Positions 24,862 to 33,269 of a stretch of DNA of 64,000 bases are shown here, piece after piece. The first letter of the stretch is position 1. Each line of letters starts with the position of its first letter. The stretch is from NCBI GenBank assembly GCA_019749945.1, contig JAIEPF010000001.1, forward strand, positions 248,001 through 312,000, in the 5' to 3' direction. The notes below the pieces were generated by a model. The model was not told the origin of the DNA, searched no databases, and worked only from the letters and a program-made list of their open reading frames with translations. Both the position numbers and the translations under genes were made by a program. This DNA comes from Burkholderiales bacterium (GTDB lineage Bacteria; Pseudomonadota; Gammaproteobacteria; Burkholderiales; SG8-41).

Positions 24862-25866
24862 CTACTTCTCGCTGGTGATGCCGGCGGCTTTCACCGTCCT
24901 GGTCCATTTCGCCAGCTCGGCGTGAATGAACTTGCGCGCTTCCGTCGTGCTGCTGGCCACCGGCACGCCGCCCAGCCGGGCGACGCGTTCGCGAACCTCC
25001 GGCTGCGCCAGAATGCGCACCGATTCCGCATTGAGTTTTTCCACCACCGGCGCCGGAATTTTCGCCGGGCCCATCAGCAGCACCCAGGAGGTCGATTCGT
25101 AACCGGGTACGGTATCGGCAATCGGCGCCACATCGGGCAGTTCCGTCGAACGCGTTTTGGAGGTGATACCCAGCGTCTTCAGTCGACCGCCCTTGATATG
25201 CGGCAGTGTTGCAATCAGCGTGTCGAACATGATGTTGACGCGCCCGGCAAAGAGGTCGGGGTGCGCCGCGGTGCTGCCCTTGTACGGTACATGCAGCATC
25301 TTGACTCCGGTCATCAGCTTGAACAGCTCCGCGCTCATGTGCGGCGAAGTGCCGGTGCCGCTGGACGCGAAACTCACGCCGTCGGGTTTGGCCTTCGCCA
25401 TGTCGATCAGTTCCTTCACCGACTTCGCCGGAAACTGGGGATTGGTCACCAGCACCAGCGGATTGGACGCGGCGATGGTGACAAAGGTGAAATCGCGATC
25501 CGAATCGTAGGGCAGCTTGTGGATCGCCGGGTTGATGGCAAAACTGAGAGCGACCATGCCCAGCGTGTGGCCATCAGGCGCGGCCTTGGCGACGATATCG
25601 GTGCCGATGATGCCGGAGGCGCCGGTGCGGTTGTCGACCACGGCGGTGACGCCCCAGCTTTGGGTGAATTTGTCGGCGAACATGCGCGCGACAACGTCCG
25701 ATGCCCCGCCCGGCGGGAAAGGCACGATGATGCGGATCGGACGTTCGGGATAGGCAGCCGCCGCAGGGGTGACAAAAAGCCCGCAGCCGATTGCAAACAA
25801 CAGAGTCAAAACCACTGCGCCGCGCAGGCGTACTGCCGGCGCGATCCTGCCTGATGCTGCGTTCAT
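24862..25866 (-). CDS. Bug/TctC-family substrate-binding protein (tandem copy 1)
   Basis: 334 aa. ATG 25866 sits behind the strong RBS AGGAGGTGAC. The long N-region and hydrophobic stretch VVLTLLFAIGCGLFVTPAAA form the signal peptide, perhaps uncleaved until AAA|YPERP. Marks: IRIIVPFPPGGASDVVAR, VDNRTGASGIIG, APDGHTL (His for Tyr), LHVPYKGS. It is the first gene of the minus-strand run and is divergent from the lysine-tailed hydrolase. Confidence 0.92.
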   Translation of the reverse strand: MNAASGRIAPAVRLRGAVVLTLLFAIGCGLFVTPAAAAYPERPIRIIVPFPPGGASDVVARMFADKFTQSWGVTAVVDNRTGASGIIGTDIVAKAAPDGHTLGMVALSFAINPAIHKLPYDSDRDFTFVTIAASNPLVLVTNPQFPAKSVKELIDMAKAKPDGVSFASSGTGTSPHMSAELFKLMTGVKMLHVPYKGSTAAHPDLFAGRVNIMFDTLIATLPHIKGGRLKTLGITSKTRSTELPDVAPIADTVPGYESTSWVLLMGPAKIPAPVVEKLNAESVRILAQPEVRERVARLGGVPVASSTTEARKFIHAELAKWTRTVKAAGITSEK

Positions 25867-25968
25867 GTCACCTCCTCCAGATGAGGCTGCATTGTGGCCC
25901 AAGCAGCAGTGATCGTGGAAGCCTTCGACATGACAACATGTGGTCACTCAGTGAATTATAAATAATCA

Positions 25969-25987
25969 AATAAAATCAATTGGTTAT
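25969..25987 (+). repeat. AT-rich 19-bp motif, copy 5
   Basis: AATAAAATCAATTGGTTAT, in the divergent gap between tandem Bug gene 1 and the hydrolase. This copy also contains AATCAATTGGTTA, a match to the IHF consensus WATCAANNNNTTR, which the other copies lack. Confidence 0.55.
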
Positions 25988-26072
25988 TGTTTTCCCGTGG
26001 GGGCATAGCGCCCAATTTGGCCGTGCGCCAAAATACGCGCCTCGTGCAATACAAAAATTCTTCGGGGGAGCC

Positions 26073-27377
26073 ATGAAAGCCACTGCAGCAAACAGCAAAG
26101 ACAAATCCGCCATCCTCGCTTCACTGCCGATCCGCGGCGATGAGGATCCCTTCGTCGTCGCCATCGGCGGTTTTTACCGCCGCTGGTTCAATCTGATCGA
26201 CGACCTGCAGCTGCTGATCGACACCGTCGCCAAAATCAAAAGCACCGAGGACGAAGACTGGGTGCCGGTGTGGAGCGCAGTCGGTGCGGAATACGAAAAA
26301 AAGGGCGATGCCCTGCTCGCGCGCAAAGACAAAACCGGTGCACGCACGGCCTATGTCCAGGCCAAAACCTATTACAGCCTCGCGCGTTTTCCCTCGCCAT
26401 ACTGGTCGGGTTCAGCAATCTGCCCGCCCGACATGAGCCCGATGAAGGCACAGTCGTACGAAGACTACCTGCGCTGCTACCGCAAATCGGCCGCACTGCT
26501 GCCCGACCAGCCTGAAGTCATCACCGTCAAAAAGAACGGCATGAAAGCCACCGGTTACCTGCGCCTGCCAAAAGGCGCATCGAAATCGAACAAGGTGCCG
26601 GCGGTGCTGGTGATGTGCGGGGCAGACATGTACAAGGAAGACCGCGAGAAATACGCCGAGGGCGCGTTATCGCAGGGCATGGCGGCGCTGGTCGTTGATG
26701 CGCCGGGCACGGGTGAAACCACCTTCCCGCATGCGCCGGAATCGGTGGTCGCCTGGCAGGCCGCGCTGGATGTATTGCAAAAACGTCCCGAGATCGACGG
26801 CAAGCGCATCGGTGCCTTCGGTGTCAGTCGCGGCGGGCTGTGGGTGATCCGCCTCGCTGCACACGATGCGCGCATCAAGGGCCTGATCGCCTGCGCACCG
26901 GGCGGTGTCGGCTACTGGGGCACGCCGGAAGAACGCGCCGAATGGCGCGCCGCCGCCTATGAACGCGCCAAGACCAACTGGTTCGGCCCGCGCGGCACGC
27001 GGCCGCCGCTGAAGGAAGTCAGCGAAGAAGAACAACGCAAGGAATTCCTGCGCTGGTCGCTGAAGGACCAGGGCCTGCTCGACAAACTGACCATGCCGAT
27101 GTACCTGGTCAACGGCAAGATCGACCACCTGACGCCGATCGGCAACCTGTACCTGCTGCTGGAATCCGGCCCGGCCGACGGCCGTGTCGCCCGCGTCTAT
27201 CCGGACGATGGCCATATCGCGGCGAAAAACGAGCGCGAATGGGGTCCGGCGGCCTGGGCTTGGCTGCGGGGAGTATTGACGAAGGGGATGAAGGCGAAGA
27301 CAGCACCGAAAAAGCCGGCCAGGAAGAAAGCAGCGGTTAAAAAACCGGCGAAGAAAAAGGCGGCGAAGAAGAAATAA
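26073..27377 (+). CDS. Alpha/beta hydrolase with histone H1-like lysine tail
   Basis: 434 aa. ATG 26073 follows GGGGGAG; the frame opens earlier at 25980 without an RBS. Residues about 150-395 are an esterase/acyl-peptidase-like hydrolase (FrsA or DUF1100-like): VLVMCGADMYKEDREKY, nucleophile FGVSRGG, Asp in VNGKIDHLTP, His in DDGHIAAKN. The N-terminal 140 residues are helical. The last 30 residues are almost only Lys, Ala and Pro (KKPARKKAAVKKPAKKKAA), like the DNA-binding tail of bacterial histone H1-like proteins. That fusion is unusual and may tether the enzyme to nucleic acid or anionic polymers. Confidence 0.85.
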   Translation: MKATAANSKDKSAILASLPIRGDEDPFVVAIGGFYRRWFNLIDDLQLLIDTVAKIKSTEDEDWVPVWSAVGAEYEKKGDALLARKDKTGARTAYVQAKTYYSLARFPSPYWSGSAICPPDMSPMKAQSYEDYLRCYRKSAALLPDQPEVITVKKNGMKATGYLRLPKGASKSNKVPAVLVMCGADMYKEDREKYAEGALSQGMAALVVDAPGTGETTFPHAPESVVAWQAALDVLQKRPEIDGKRIGAFGVSRGGLWVIRLAAHDARIKGLIACAPGGVGYWGTPEERAEWRAAAYERAKTNWFGPRGTRPPLKEVSEEEQRKEFLRWSLKDQGLLDKLTMPMYLVNGKIDHLTPIGNLYLLLESGPADGRVARVYPDDGHIAAKNEREWGPAAWAWLRGVLTKGMKAKTAPKKPARKKAAVKKPAKKKAAKKK

Positions 27378-27397
27378 CCCTGCAGTTTGTTTCAAAC

Positions 27398-27431
27398 AAA
27401 ACGGCGCATCGGAAACGATGCGCCGTTTTTC
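27398..27431 (+). terminator. Intrinsic terminator
   Basis: ACGGCGCATCG (27401-27411), a GAAA loop, the exact complement (27416-27426) and a T-run. An 11-bp perfect stem with a stable tetraloop ends the hydrolase transcript. Confidence 0.95.
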
Positions 27432-27443
27432 ATTTCAGCAACC

Positions 27444-27478
27444 TAGGGCGGATGAGCCGCAAAGCGGCGTTATCCGCC
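27444..27478 (+). repeat. REP element, left of RAYT
   Basis: 35-base element with nested stems: outer GGCGGAT/ATCCGCC, inner GCCGC-aaa-GCGGC. It is the inverted copy, with one base different, of 28106-28140. Together they frame the RAYT pseudogene. Confidence 0.85.
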
Positions 27479-27490
27479 GAATGAAAAACA

Positions 27491-28030
27491 TCAACCACCC
27501 CCACGCTCCCCAAACACCCCATCAACCTCAACCCCACCGCCCCAATCCACCGGATAAACCCCCACCCGCACCAACCGGCGAAACGAGGAATAAGGCCAAT
27601 CCGCCACCCGCTTCGCCCAGCCATGCTTCACCGGATTGAAATGGAGGTAATCCATATGCGCCGCATAATCACGCTCATCACGAATGGTGTGTTCCCAGAA
27701 CCGCCGCTGCCAGATGCTGCGTTCATGATTGGCGCGCCGGACTTCGGATAACGGCTCCTCCCGCGGCACAACCTTGGCAAAAGCAGTCTTGATCGCTTTC
27801 CAGCGCCGAGAATAATCGGCATCACCCGGCGGCAAGGTTCACAGGCAATGCAGGTGATCCGGCAACACGACCCATGCATCGATATGAAACGGCCGCCTGT
27901 CACGCACGGTGCGCACCGCCGCACGCAGGGCACCGACATGATCGACCAGCAGGCGGCGCCGGCGTTCGAGCAGATTGACGGTGAAGAAATAGGTGCCGCC
28001 GGGAACGCGGTTGCGACGGTAGTCCTGCAT
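27491..28030 (-). pseudogene. REP-associated tyrosine transposase (RAYT), one nonsense mutation
   Basis: Reads without frame change from 28030 to 27491 except for TGA at 27841-27839 (codon 64), where the family has Trp: [24 protein letters not shown]. One change from TGG explains it. The N-terminal GGTYFFTVNLLERRR and the HUH-like HLH are intact; the C-terminal part has [15 protein letters not shown] and [11 protein letters not shown], both typical of Y1 RAYT proteins. RAYTs move or maintain the REP palindromes that flank them here. Truncated after 63 residues, it cannot include its catalytic Tyr, so it is inactive unless read through. Confidence 0.92.
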
Positions 28031-28346
28031 CGTTGCGGGTCATCCGGTCGTTACAGATCCCTATGTAACGCTGTGCTGTCTGGATGCGATGACTGGATTA
28101 CATACGGCGGATAACGCCGCTGTGCGGCTCATCCGCCCTACGAGCTCCACTTAACAAAGAAGCCGGTTCCATTTAGAGACGGTCGGTGATTTTGATCGTA
28201 TTGGTAGAGCGGGACACAGAACTTGAGCAGTAACGCTACAGCTTGCCCAATCGCGACGTCCAGTGGTTCGAGTCTGGAATCGGGCATGTTGCTCAAAACC
28301 TCGGGGTCAGACACGACGCTACAAAATACGTTGCTAGATGAGCAAC
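28031..28346. other. Gene-free stretch holding the right REP
   Basis: 316 bases. Contains the short leader of the RAYT, the REP at 28106-28140, and then about 200 bases of lower GC in which I see no gene, promoter or RNA. Confidence 0.6.
28106..28140 (-). repeat. REP element, right of RAYT
   Basis: Inverted partner of 27444-27478: the two are complementary over all 35 bases with a single mismatch in the inner loop. Confidence 0.85.
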
Positions 28347-28544
28347 TTAAGCAGCAACCTGCTCATAGGAGAACTGCGGAGCATCTGCACGCTTGGACGC
28401 GTGCTCAATCGTGATCGAGCGAATGTTGCCATCGGCATCCAGATCAAGAATCGTGTTCTCATCAATATCCCGAGTTTCGGCGACAGCGACATCGCGGAAC
28501 TCGATCAGCATCGTGTCTGTATCGGCAAAGTATCGAACTTTCAT
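28347..28544 (-). CDS. DUF2283 family protein
   Basis: 65 aa. MKVRYFADTDTMLIEF, then DENTILDLDADGNI and the ending FSYEQVAA match the DUF2283 family of small beta-rich proteins of unknown function. Its ATG overlaps the stop of the upstream gene as ATGA, so it was translated with that gene. The upstream partner is frameshifted, which may lower its expression. Such pairs look like small toxin-antitoxin-type modules, but I know of no proof. Confidence 0.85.
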   Translation of the reverse strand: MKVRYFADTDTMLIEFRDVAVAETRDIDENTILDLDADGNIRSITIEHASKRADAPQFSYEQVAA

Positions 28545-28770
28545 GGCACGAACCTTCTGTCAAAAAATGCGTTATGAACGGTTACGCCGTCCTCCAGCAA
28601 GACCACCCGCAGATAGCGATTGTCCATTTCATTACCCATCTTCGAATTCGCCCGTCCTTCTGTATGGATTCCCGAACCGGCCCACCAATCGCACGCTCAA
28701 TCCATGCATCCTGAATGACGGCGCGATCAGGACGACTACGGATAGCTTCAAAGTAGCGCGTGACCTTCAC
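28541..28770 (-). pseudogene. Small conserved protein upstream of DUF2283, frameshifted
   Basis: From GTG 28770 the frame reads MKVTRYFEAIRSRPDRA to DGRIRRW, then runs off. Shifting one base at the G-run (28635-28637) restores GNEMDNRYLRVVLLEDGV and TVHNAFFDRRFVP, ending at TGA 28541-28543, exactly overlapping the DUF2283 start. Both parts resemble one family of about 75-80 aa commonly found just before DUF2283 genes (DUF4258-like). A one-base loss in the G-run is the simplest explanation; a sequencing error is possible. Confidence 0.8.
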
Positions 28771-28872
28771 GGCTGTAGAGTACCAGACATCGGCGAGACC
28801 ATTACTCTTGCCGAATGGCTCATCATGATTTTCAAGGCTTGGGCAAAAACACGAAACCTTCCGGGATTAATT

Positions 28873-28891
28873 ATAAGTATTTGATTTTATT
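28873..28891 (-). repeat. AT-rich 19-bp motif, copy 6
   Basis: Minus-strand reading AATAAAATCAAATACTTAT, one base from copy 1. It lies just beyond the 3' end of the Sir2 gene. Confidence 0.6.
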
Positions 28892-28898
28892 AATATTT

Positions 28899-29693
28899 TT
28901 AAAGGGCACACAAGCGCGGCAACACCTCCCCGATCGGCACCCGCACCACGGCATCAGCCACTGAATCAAACTGCGTAGGTTCGGCATTGATGATCAGCAC
29001 CCGCGCCCCGGCATCCAGCGCGCGCGGCACTGCCGCCGCCACCGGATAAACCTGCAGCGTGGAGCCGATGGCGATGAACAGATCGCCCTCACTGGCAACG
29101 CGCATCGCGCGGTCAATCACTGCGGGGATCAGCTGCTGGCCGAAGGAGATGGTGTCGCTTTTCAAGAGGCCGCCGCATTCAAGACAGGCCGGATCCTCTT
29201 CCCCGGCGCGCACGCGTTCCAGCGTTTCCTGCATCGGTCCGCGCCAGCCGCAGCCGAGGCACATCACGGTGTGCAGCGTGCCGTGCACTTCGATGACCTT
29301 GTCCGCCGACACACCGGCGCGCTGGTGCAGGCCGTCGATGTTCTGCGTGATCAGCGCGTGCAGCTTGCCGCGTTGTTCGAGTTCGGCCAGCGCGCGATGG
29401 CCGGCGTTGGGCGCCGCGGTCCATGCCGGATGCGCGAGACGCGACTGCCAGGACAGGCGGCGCACTTCGGGATCACTGACGTAATAACGGATATCGGACA
29501 TCTGTTCCGCTTTCGGATTGAGTGTCCACACGCCGCGCGGGCCGCGGAAATCCGGAATGCCCGAATCGGTGGATATCCCCGCACCGGTGAGCACCACGAT
29601 GCGCTCTGCGGCATCAACCCAGCTGCGGATGGTGGCGAATTCCTGATTTTCGATCATGGCGTCATCATGCATGGCGGCGGCGCAGCCGGCCAT
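28899..29693 (-). CDS. Sir2-family NAD-dependent protein deacetylase
   Basis: 264 aa from ATG 29693; ATG 29672 and 29657 are also possible because GGAGG directly touches 29693, too close for an RBS. NAD-binding GAGISTDSGIPDFRG, catalytic His in VIEVHGTLHTVMC, TQNIDGLHQRAG, and a four-Cys zinc module (CLGCGW, CLECGG) are all present. These enzymes remove acyl groups from lysines of metabolic proteins using NAD. It stands alone. Confidence 0.93.
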   Translation of the reverse strand: MAGCAAAMHDDAMIENQEFATIRSWVDAAERIVVLTGAGISTDSGIPDFRGPRGVWTLNPKAEQMSDIRYYVSDPEVRRLSWQSRLAHPAWTAAPNAGHRALAELEQRGKLHALITQNIDGLHQRAGVSADKVIEVHGTLHTVMCLGCGWRGPMQETLERVRAGEEDPACLECGGLLKSDTISFGQQLIPAVIDRAMRVASEGDLFIAIGSTLQVYPVAAAVPRALDAGARVLIINAEPTQFDSVADAVVRVPIGEVLPRLCAL

Positions 29694-29910
29694 CCTCCGC
29701 AGGCTGCGCGCACTGTTGGAGTTCGTGTTTGCTCACATCCGGCGCATCGCCGTGACTTTCCACACAAAACCCACCTTATGGACGCACCAAGCCTGCCCTG
29801 TTGCGCCAAATCCGGGCACGACATGCAAGATTTCTTAATTGAAGGTGTTAATAATTAACAGCTATTGCAATGCAACATTTAACTCTGGATATGCTCTAAT
29901 CATTATCGTA

Positions 29911-29944
29911 ACCATATGAAATTTATTTAAATTTTCATATTGGT
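29911..29944. promoter_or_regulatory. AT-rich palindrome upstream of a small gene
   Basis: ACCATATGAAATTT and AAATTTTCATATTGGT face each other over a short loop, giving a 34-base imperfect palindrome in a GC-rich genome, 36 bases before the small ORF at 29980. It is a candidate operator or RNA hairpin. Confidence 0.5.
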
Positions 29945-29979
29945 TTAATTATTATGCAGCAATACTAAAGGAGCTTCAA

Positions 29980-30195
29980 ATGAGCACGACTAATCTGAAT
30001 ACAGCCCTCCCCAGCAACCCGCTGGATCGCATCCCGATGACCGCCTTCGACCGCCTGCGGGCCGAAGCCGCCATCCGCCGCGGCGAATACATCGCCGAAC
30101 TGATGCTGGAAGCCCTGGCCGCCGTGCGCGGCCTGTTCGGCAGCGTCAACAAGCCGCAAGCGCCGGTGGCGCGCCGCCTGGGCCCGACGGGCTGA
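29980..30195 (+). CDS. Small hypothetical protein
   Basis: 71 aa, ATG 29980 with the excellent RBS AAAGGAG. The centre is one amphipathic helix (DRLRAEAAIRRGEYIAELML) and the tail is basic. No family recognised. The 150 bases before it are strikingly AT-rich and contain a palindrome, so it is probably a strongly or conditionally expressed small protein. The patatin gene follows 54 bases later on the same strand. Confidence 0.75.
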   Translation: MSTTNLNTALPSNPLDRIPMTAFDRLRAEAAIRRGEYIAELMLEALAAVRGLFGSVNKPQAPVARRLGPTG

Positions 30196-30248
30196 TATCG
30201 GACACCGTCCACGCCGGCACAGTCCGGTTGCGCCCGCGGAGGTGAACC

Positions 30249-31253
30249 ATGCCTGAAAAACGCGTAACCCTCGCGCTGCAGGGCGGCGGCTCCCACGGTG
30301 CGTTCACCTGGGGCGTGCTGGAACGCCTGCTCGAAGACGAGCGCATTGTCATCGAAGGCATCAGCGGCTCCAGCGCCGGCGCGATCAACGCCACGGTGCT
30401 CGCCCACGGCTTTGCCACGGGCGGCCGTGAAGGCGGCATCCGCGCGCTGGAAGATTTCTGGCAGCGCATGGTGGCGACAACGCCGCCGGGCGGCTGGACT
30501 TTCGACCCGGCCGGACGCAAAGCCGGCCCGACCATGGATGCGCTGATGTTCCTGTCGCGCTTCCTGACGCCGGGGCAGATCAACCCCCTCAACCTGAATC
30601 TGCTGCGTGACGTGCTCGCCGCGCAGGTCGATTTCAGCGTGTTCCGCGAAGACAGCCCGATCAAGCTGTTTGTCGCCGCCACCCAGATCGCCACCGGCCG
30701 CGCACGGATTTTCGCAACACCTGAGGTGTCGCTCGACGTACTGCTGGCCTCCGCCTGCCTGCCCTCGTTCAACCAGCCGGTGGTGATCGACAATGAAGCC
30801 TACTGGGACGGCGGGCTCACCGCCAATCCGCCGCTGCGTCCGCTGATCTACCACTGCGACGCGCCGGACATGCTGATCGTCGCCGTCAATCCGCGCCGCC
30901 GCCAGGATGCACCCACCACCGCCGACGAAATCCGCCAGCGCCTGACCGAAATCAGCTTCAACGCGGCGGCGGCTTCGGAACTGGAAGGCATCGCGCTAGC
31001 CAAGCAGGAAGCCGAACGCGACCGCTGGTCTCTCGGCCGGCTCGACCGCCGCCTGCGCCGCTTGAACCTGCACATGATCGACGCCGAGGATTACATGAGC
31101 CGGCTGAACGTCAGCAGCCGGCTCAACACCGATGCCGGCTTCATCGCCGCGCTCCGGAAGGAAGGCCGCGAACGCGCCGGCGCCTGGCTGCGCCGCAACT
31201 TCCGCTACATCGGCGCACGCTCCTCGTTCGAACTGGCAAAACATCAGGCCTGA
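30249..31253 (+). CDS. Patatin-like phospholipase
   Basis: 334 aa with RBS GGAGGTGAA. The Ser-Asp dyad hydrolase marks are complete: oxyanion GGGSHGAF (about 15-22), nucleophile GSSAG in EGISGSSAGAINA (about 41-45), and catalytic Asp in YWDGGLTANPPL (about 185). Such proteins cleave phospholipid or lipid acyl chains. There is no signal peptide, so it acts in the cytoplasm or is exported by another route. The C-terminal third is helical. Confidence 0.93.
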   Translation: MPEKRVTLALQGGGSHGAFTWGVLERLLEDERIVIEGISGSSAGAINATVLAHGFATGGREGGIRALEDFWQRMVATTPPGGWTFDPAGRKAGPTMDALMFLSRFLTPGQINPLNLNLLRDVLAAQVDFSVFREDSPIKLFVAATQIATGRARIFATPEVSLDVLLASACLPSFNQPVVIDNEAYWDGGLTANPPLRPLIYHCDAPDMLIVAVNPRRRQDAPTTADEIRQRLTEISFNAAAASELEGIALAKQEAERDRWSLGRLDRRLRRLNLHMIDAEDYMSRLNVSSRLNTDAGFIAALRKEGRERAGAWLRRNFRYIGARSSFELAKHQA

Positions 31254-31262
31254 AACAGCGCG

Positions 31263-31284
31263 TCGCGGAATAATAATTCCGCGA
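31263..31284. other. Perfect hairpin after the patatin gene
   Basis: TCGCGGAAT-AATA-ATTCCGCGA, 9-bp stem. There is no T-run after it, so termination would have to be Rho-assisted; it may simply stabilise the 3' end. Confidence 0.5.
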
Positions 31285-31336
31285 TATGGTCCCGGCAATC
31301 CTGCCGCGGTGACGTCGTTATAATCAGCGCACCGCC

Positions 31337-32485
31337 ATGCCGCTTGTCCTGATTCTTACGCTCTCCAGCATCACCTTCATCACGATGAAGGGCAGCCGCA
31401 TCCTGATGACGCTGTACGCGATCGACCTGGGCGCGGGCCCCTTCGAGACCGGCATTCTTTTTGCGTTATATGGACTGTTCCCGTTCCTGCTCGCCATCGC
31501 CGCCGGACGCATCGCCGACCGTTTCGACAACCGCCTGCTGATGTACTGGGGACTCGGCAGCTACACCGTCAGCCTGGTGCTGCCGTTTTTCCTGCCCTCA
31601 TTGAGCATCCTTTTCATCGTCGCGCCGCTGTGGGGTTTCACCAGCATGCTGTGGGTGGTGGCGACACAGAACCTGGTCGGCAAACTGTCCAGCGGCGACA
31701 TCCGCACCCGCAACTTCAGTTATTACAGCCTCGGCGAATCCACCGGCTCGGTGCTGGGACCGATTGTGGTCGGGCTGGCGATCGATACGCTGTCGCACCA
31801 GCCGGCATTCCTGATCATGGCGGCGATTCCGGCAATGTGCGGCCTGGTGGTCGTGTTCAGGCGCCACACCCTGCCTTACACCGCGCCGGCCAACACCGGC
31901 ACCGGGGCGCCGCGCAACATGAAAGACCTGCTGGCGCTGCCGGCGATGCGCAATGCGCTGCTGTCCAACGCCGCGGTGATGGCGGGGCTCGACCTGTTCA
32001 ATCTCTACATGCCGATCTACGGCCACGGCCTGGGATTCACCGCCACCACCATCGGCCTGATCATGGGCGCCTTCGGTGCGGCGGCCTTCATCACCCGGCT
32101 GGCGATTCCGCCGATCACCCGACGCTGCGGCGAACGCGCGATGCTCGCCGGCGCACTGCTGGTTTCGGCGCTGGCGTTCATGACCTTCCCGCTGACCACC
32201 AGCGCGCTGCTGCTCGCCGCGGCCGCATTCGTGCTCGGCCTGGGCCTCGGCTGCGGCCAGCCGCTGTCGATGATCCTCGCCTTCAATGCCGGTCCGCCGG
32301 AACGTTCCGCCGAATCGATTTCGATGCGGCTCGCGGTCAGTTACGGTGCGCATGTCGTGGTGCCGCCGGTGTTCGGCATCATCGGCGCCGCGATCGGCGG
32401 TGTCGCGCCGGTTTTCTGGACCTGCGCGCTGATCATGGGCGGCGGCTCGTGGATCAACCGCGGCAACGCACGCCGCAACGTCTGA
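31337..32485 (+). CDS. MFS transporter
   Basis: 382 aa with 12 predicted membrane helices. AAGRIADRFDNRLLMYWG is the loop 2-3 signature (GxxaDrxG/R) and YYSLGESTGSVLGPIVVG the helix 5 motif C of drug/proton antiporters. ATG 31337 has only a weak RBS. Followed by an SDR gene 15 bases downstream with a strong RBS, so the two are likely co-transcribed. Substrate unknown. Confidence 0.9.
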   Translation: MPLVLILTLSSITFITMKGSRILMTLYAIDLGAGPFETGILFALYGLFPFLLAIAAGRIADRFDNRLLMYWGLGSYTVSLVLPFFLPSLSILFIVAPLWGFTSMLWVVATQNLVGKLSSGDIRTRNFSYYSLGESTGSVLGPIVVGLAIDTLSHQPAFLIMAAIPAMCGLVVVFRRHTLPYTAPANTGTGAPRNMKDLLALPAMRNALLSNAAVMAGLDLFNLYMPIYGHGLGFTATTIGLIMGAFGAAAFITRLAIPPITRRCGERAMLAGALLVSALAFMTFPLTTSALLLAAAAFVLGLGLGCGQPLSMILAFNAGPPERSAESISMRLAVSYGAHVVVPPVFGIIGAAIGGVAPVFWTCALIMGGGSWINRGNARRNV

Positions 32486-32500
32486 ACAGGAGGATTGCAA

Positions 32501-33265
32501 ATGGCGAATTATCCCGAATTGAACGGCCGAGTCGCGCTGATCACCGGCGCGGCGCAGGGCATCGGCGCGGAAACCGCGCGTCTTTTCGCGGCCCAGGGCT
32601 GCAGGGTCGCGGTGGTCGACATCGACGCCGACAACGGCGGCAAGGTCGCAGCCGGGATCAGCAAAGCCGGCGGGACTGCCCGCGCATTCAGCACCGACAT
32701 CACCGACGCCGCCGCGGTTGAGCTCTGCATCGCCGGCATCGTGCGGGCCTTCGGCGGCATCGACATCGTCATCAACTGCGCCGGCGGCTACAAACAGCTC
32801 GCCACGGTGGAGGACATGTCGATCGAGGAATGGGACCGCACGGTCGCGCTCAATCTGCGCAGCGTGTTCCTGATCTGCAAAATGGCGATTCCGCTGCTGA
32901 AAAAATCCAAGGCGGGGCGGATCATCAACGTGTCGTCGATTTCCGGACGCACGGTGCACGCCGCGTCTTCTCCGGCCTACGGTGCGGCCAAGGCCGGCGT
33001 GACACAGCTGACGCGGTTCCTTGCTTACCAACTGGGTCCCGACAACATCACCGCCAACGCCATCGCGCCGATCACCACGCTGACGCCGCGCGTCGCGGCG
33101 CTGCGCACCGAAGCCGACATCGAACGCATCGCGTCCCAAGTACCGCTGCGCCGGCTGGCCGTCCCCGGGGATCATGCACAGGCGATGCTGTTTCTCGCCT
33201 CGGACGCCGCCGCCTACATCAACGGCGTGGTGCTCGACGTCAACGGCGGCCGGGTGATGATGTAA
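32501..33265 (+). CDS. SDR-family oxidoreductase
   Basis: 254 aa. ATG 32501 with CAGGAGG upstream. Unlike the two other SDRs in the window it is fully canonical: TGAAQGIG cofactor loop, NCAGG, catalytic Ser in VSSISG and Tyr-Lys in PAYGAAKAG. Asp at the end of strand 2 (VVDIDAD) favours NAD over NADP. It probably acts on a hydroxy or oxo compound handled by the MFS protein before it. Confidence 0.93.
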   Translation: MANYPELNGRVALITGAAQGIGAETARLFAAQGCRVAVVDIDADNGGKVAAGISKAGGTARAFSTDITDAAAVELCIAGIVRAFGGIDIVINCAGGYKQLATVEDMSIEEWDRTVALNLRSVFLICKMAIPLLKKSKAGRIINVSSISGRTVHAASSPAYGAAKAGVTQLTRFLAYQLGPDNITANAIAPITTLTPRVAALRTEADIERIASQVPLRRLAVPGDHAQAMLFLASDAAAYINGVVLDVNGGRVMM

Positions 33266-33269
33266 TGCT

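Noticed and set aside
27839..27841. TGA in the RAYT read as selenocysteine
   Set aside because: The family has Trp there, there is no SECIS-like hairpin just after it, and no selenium genes are nearby; a point mutation is simpler.
28255..28285. GGTTCGAGTC, resembling a tRNA T-loop
   Set aside because: No 5-bp T-stem, anticodon arm or acceptor stem can be folded around it.
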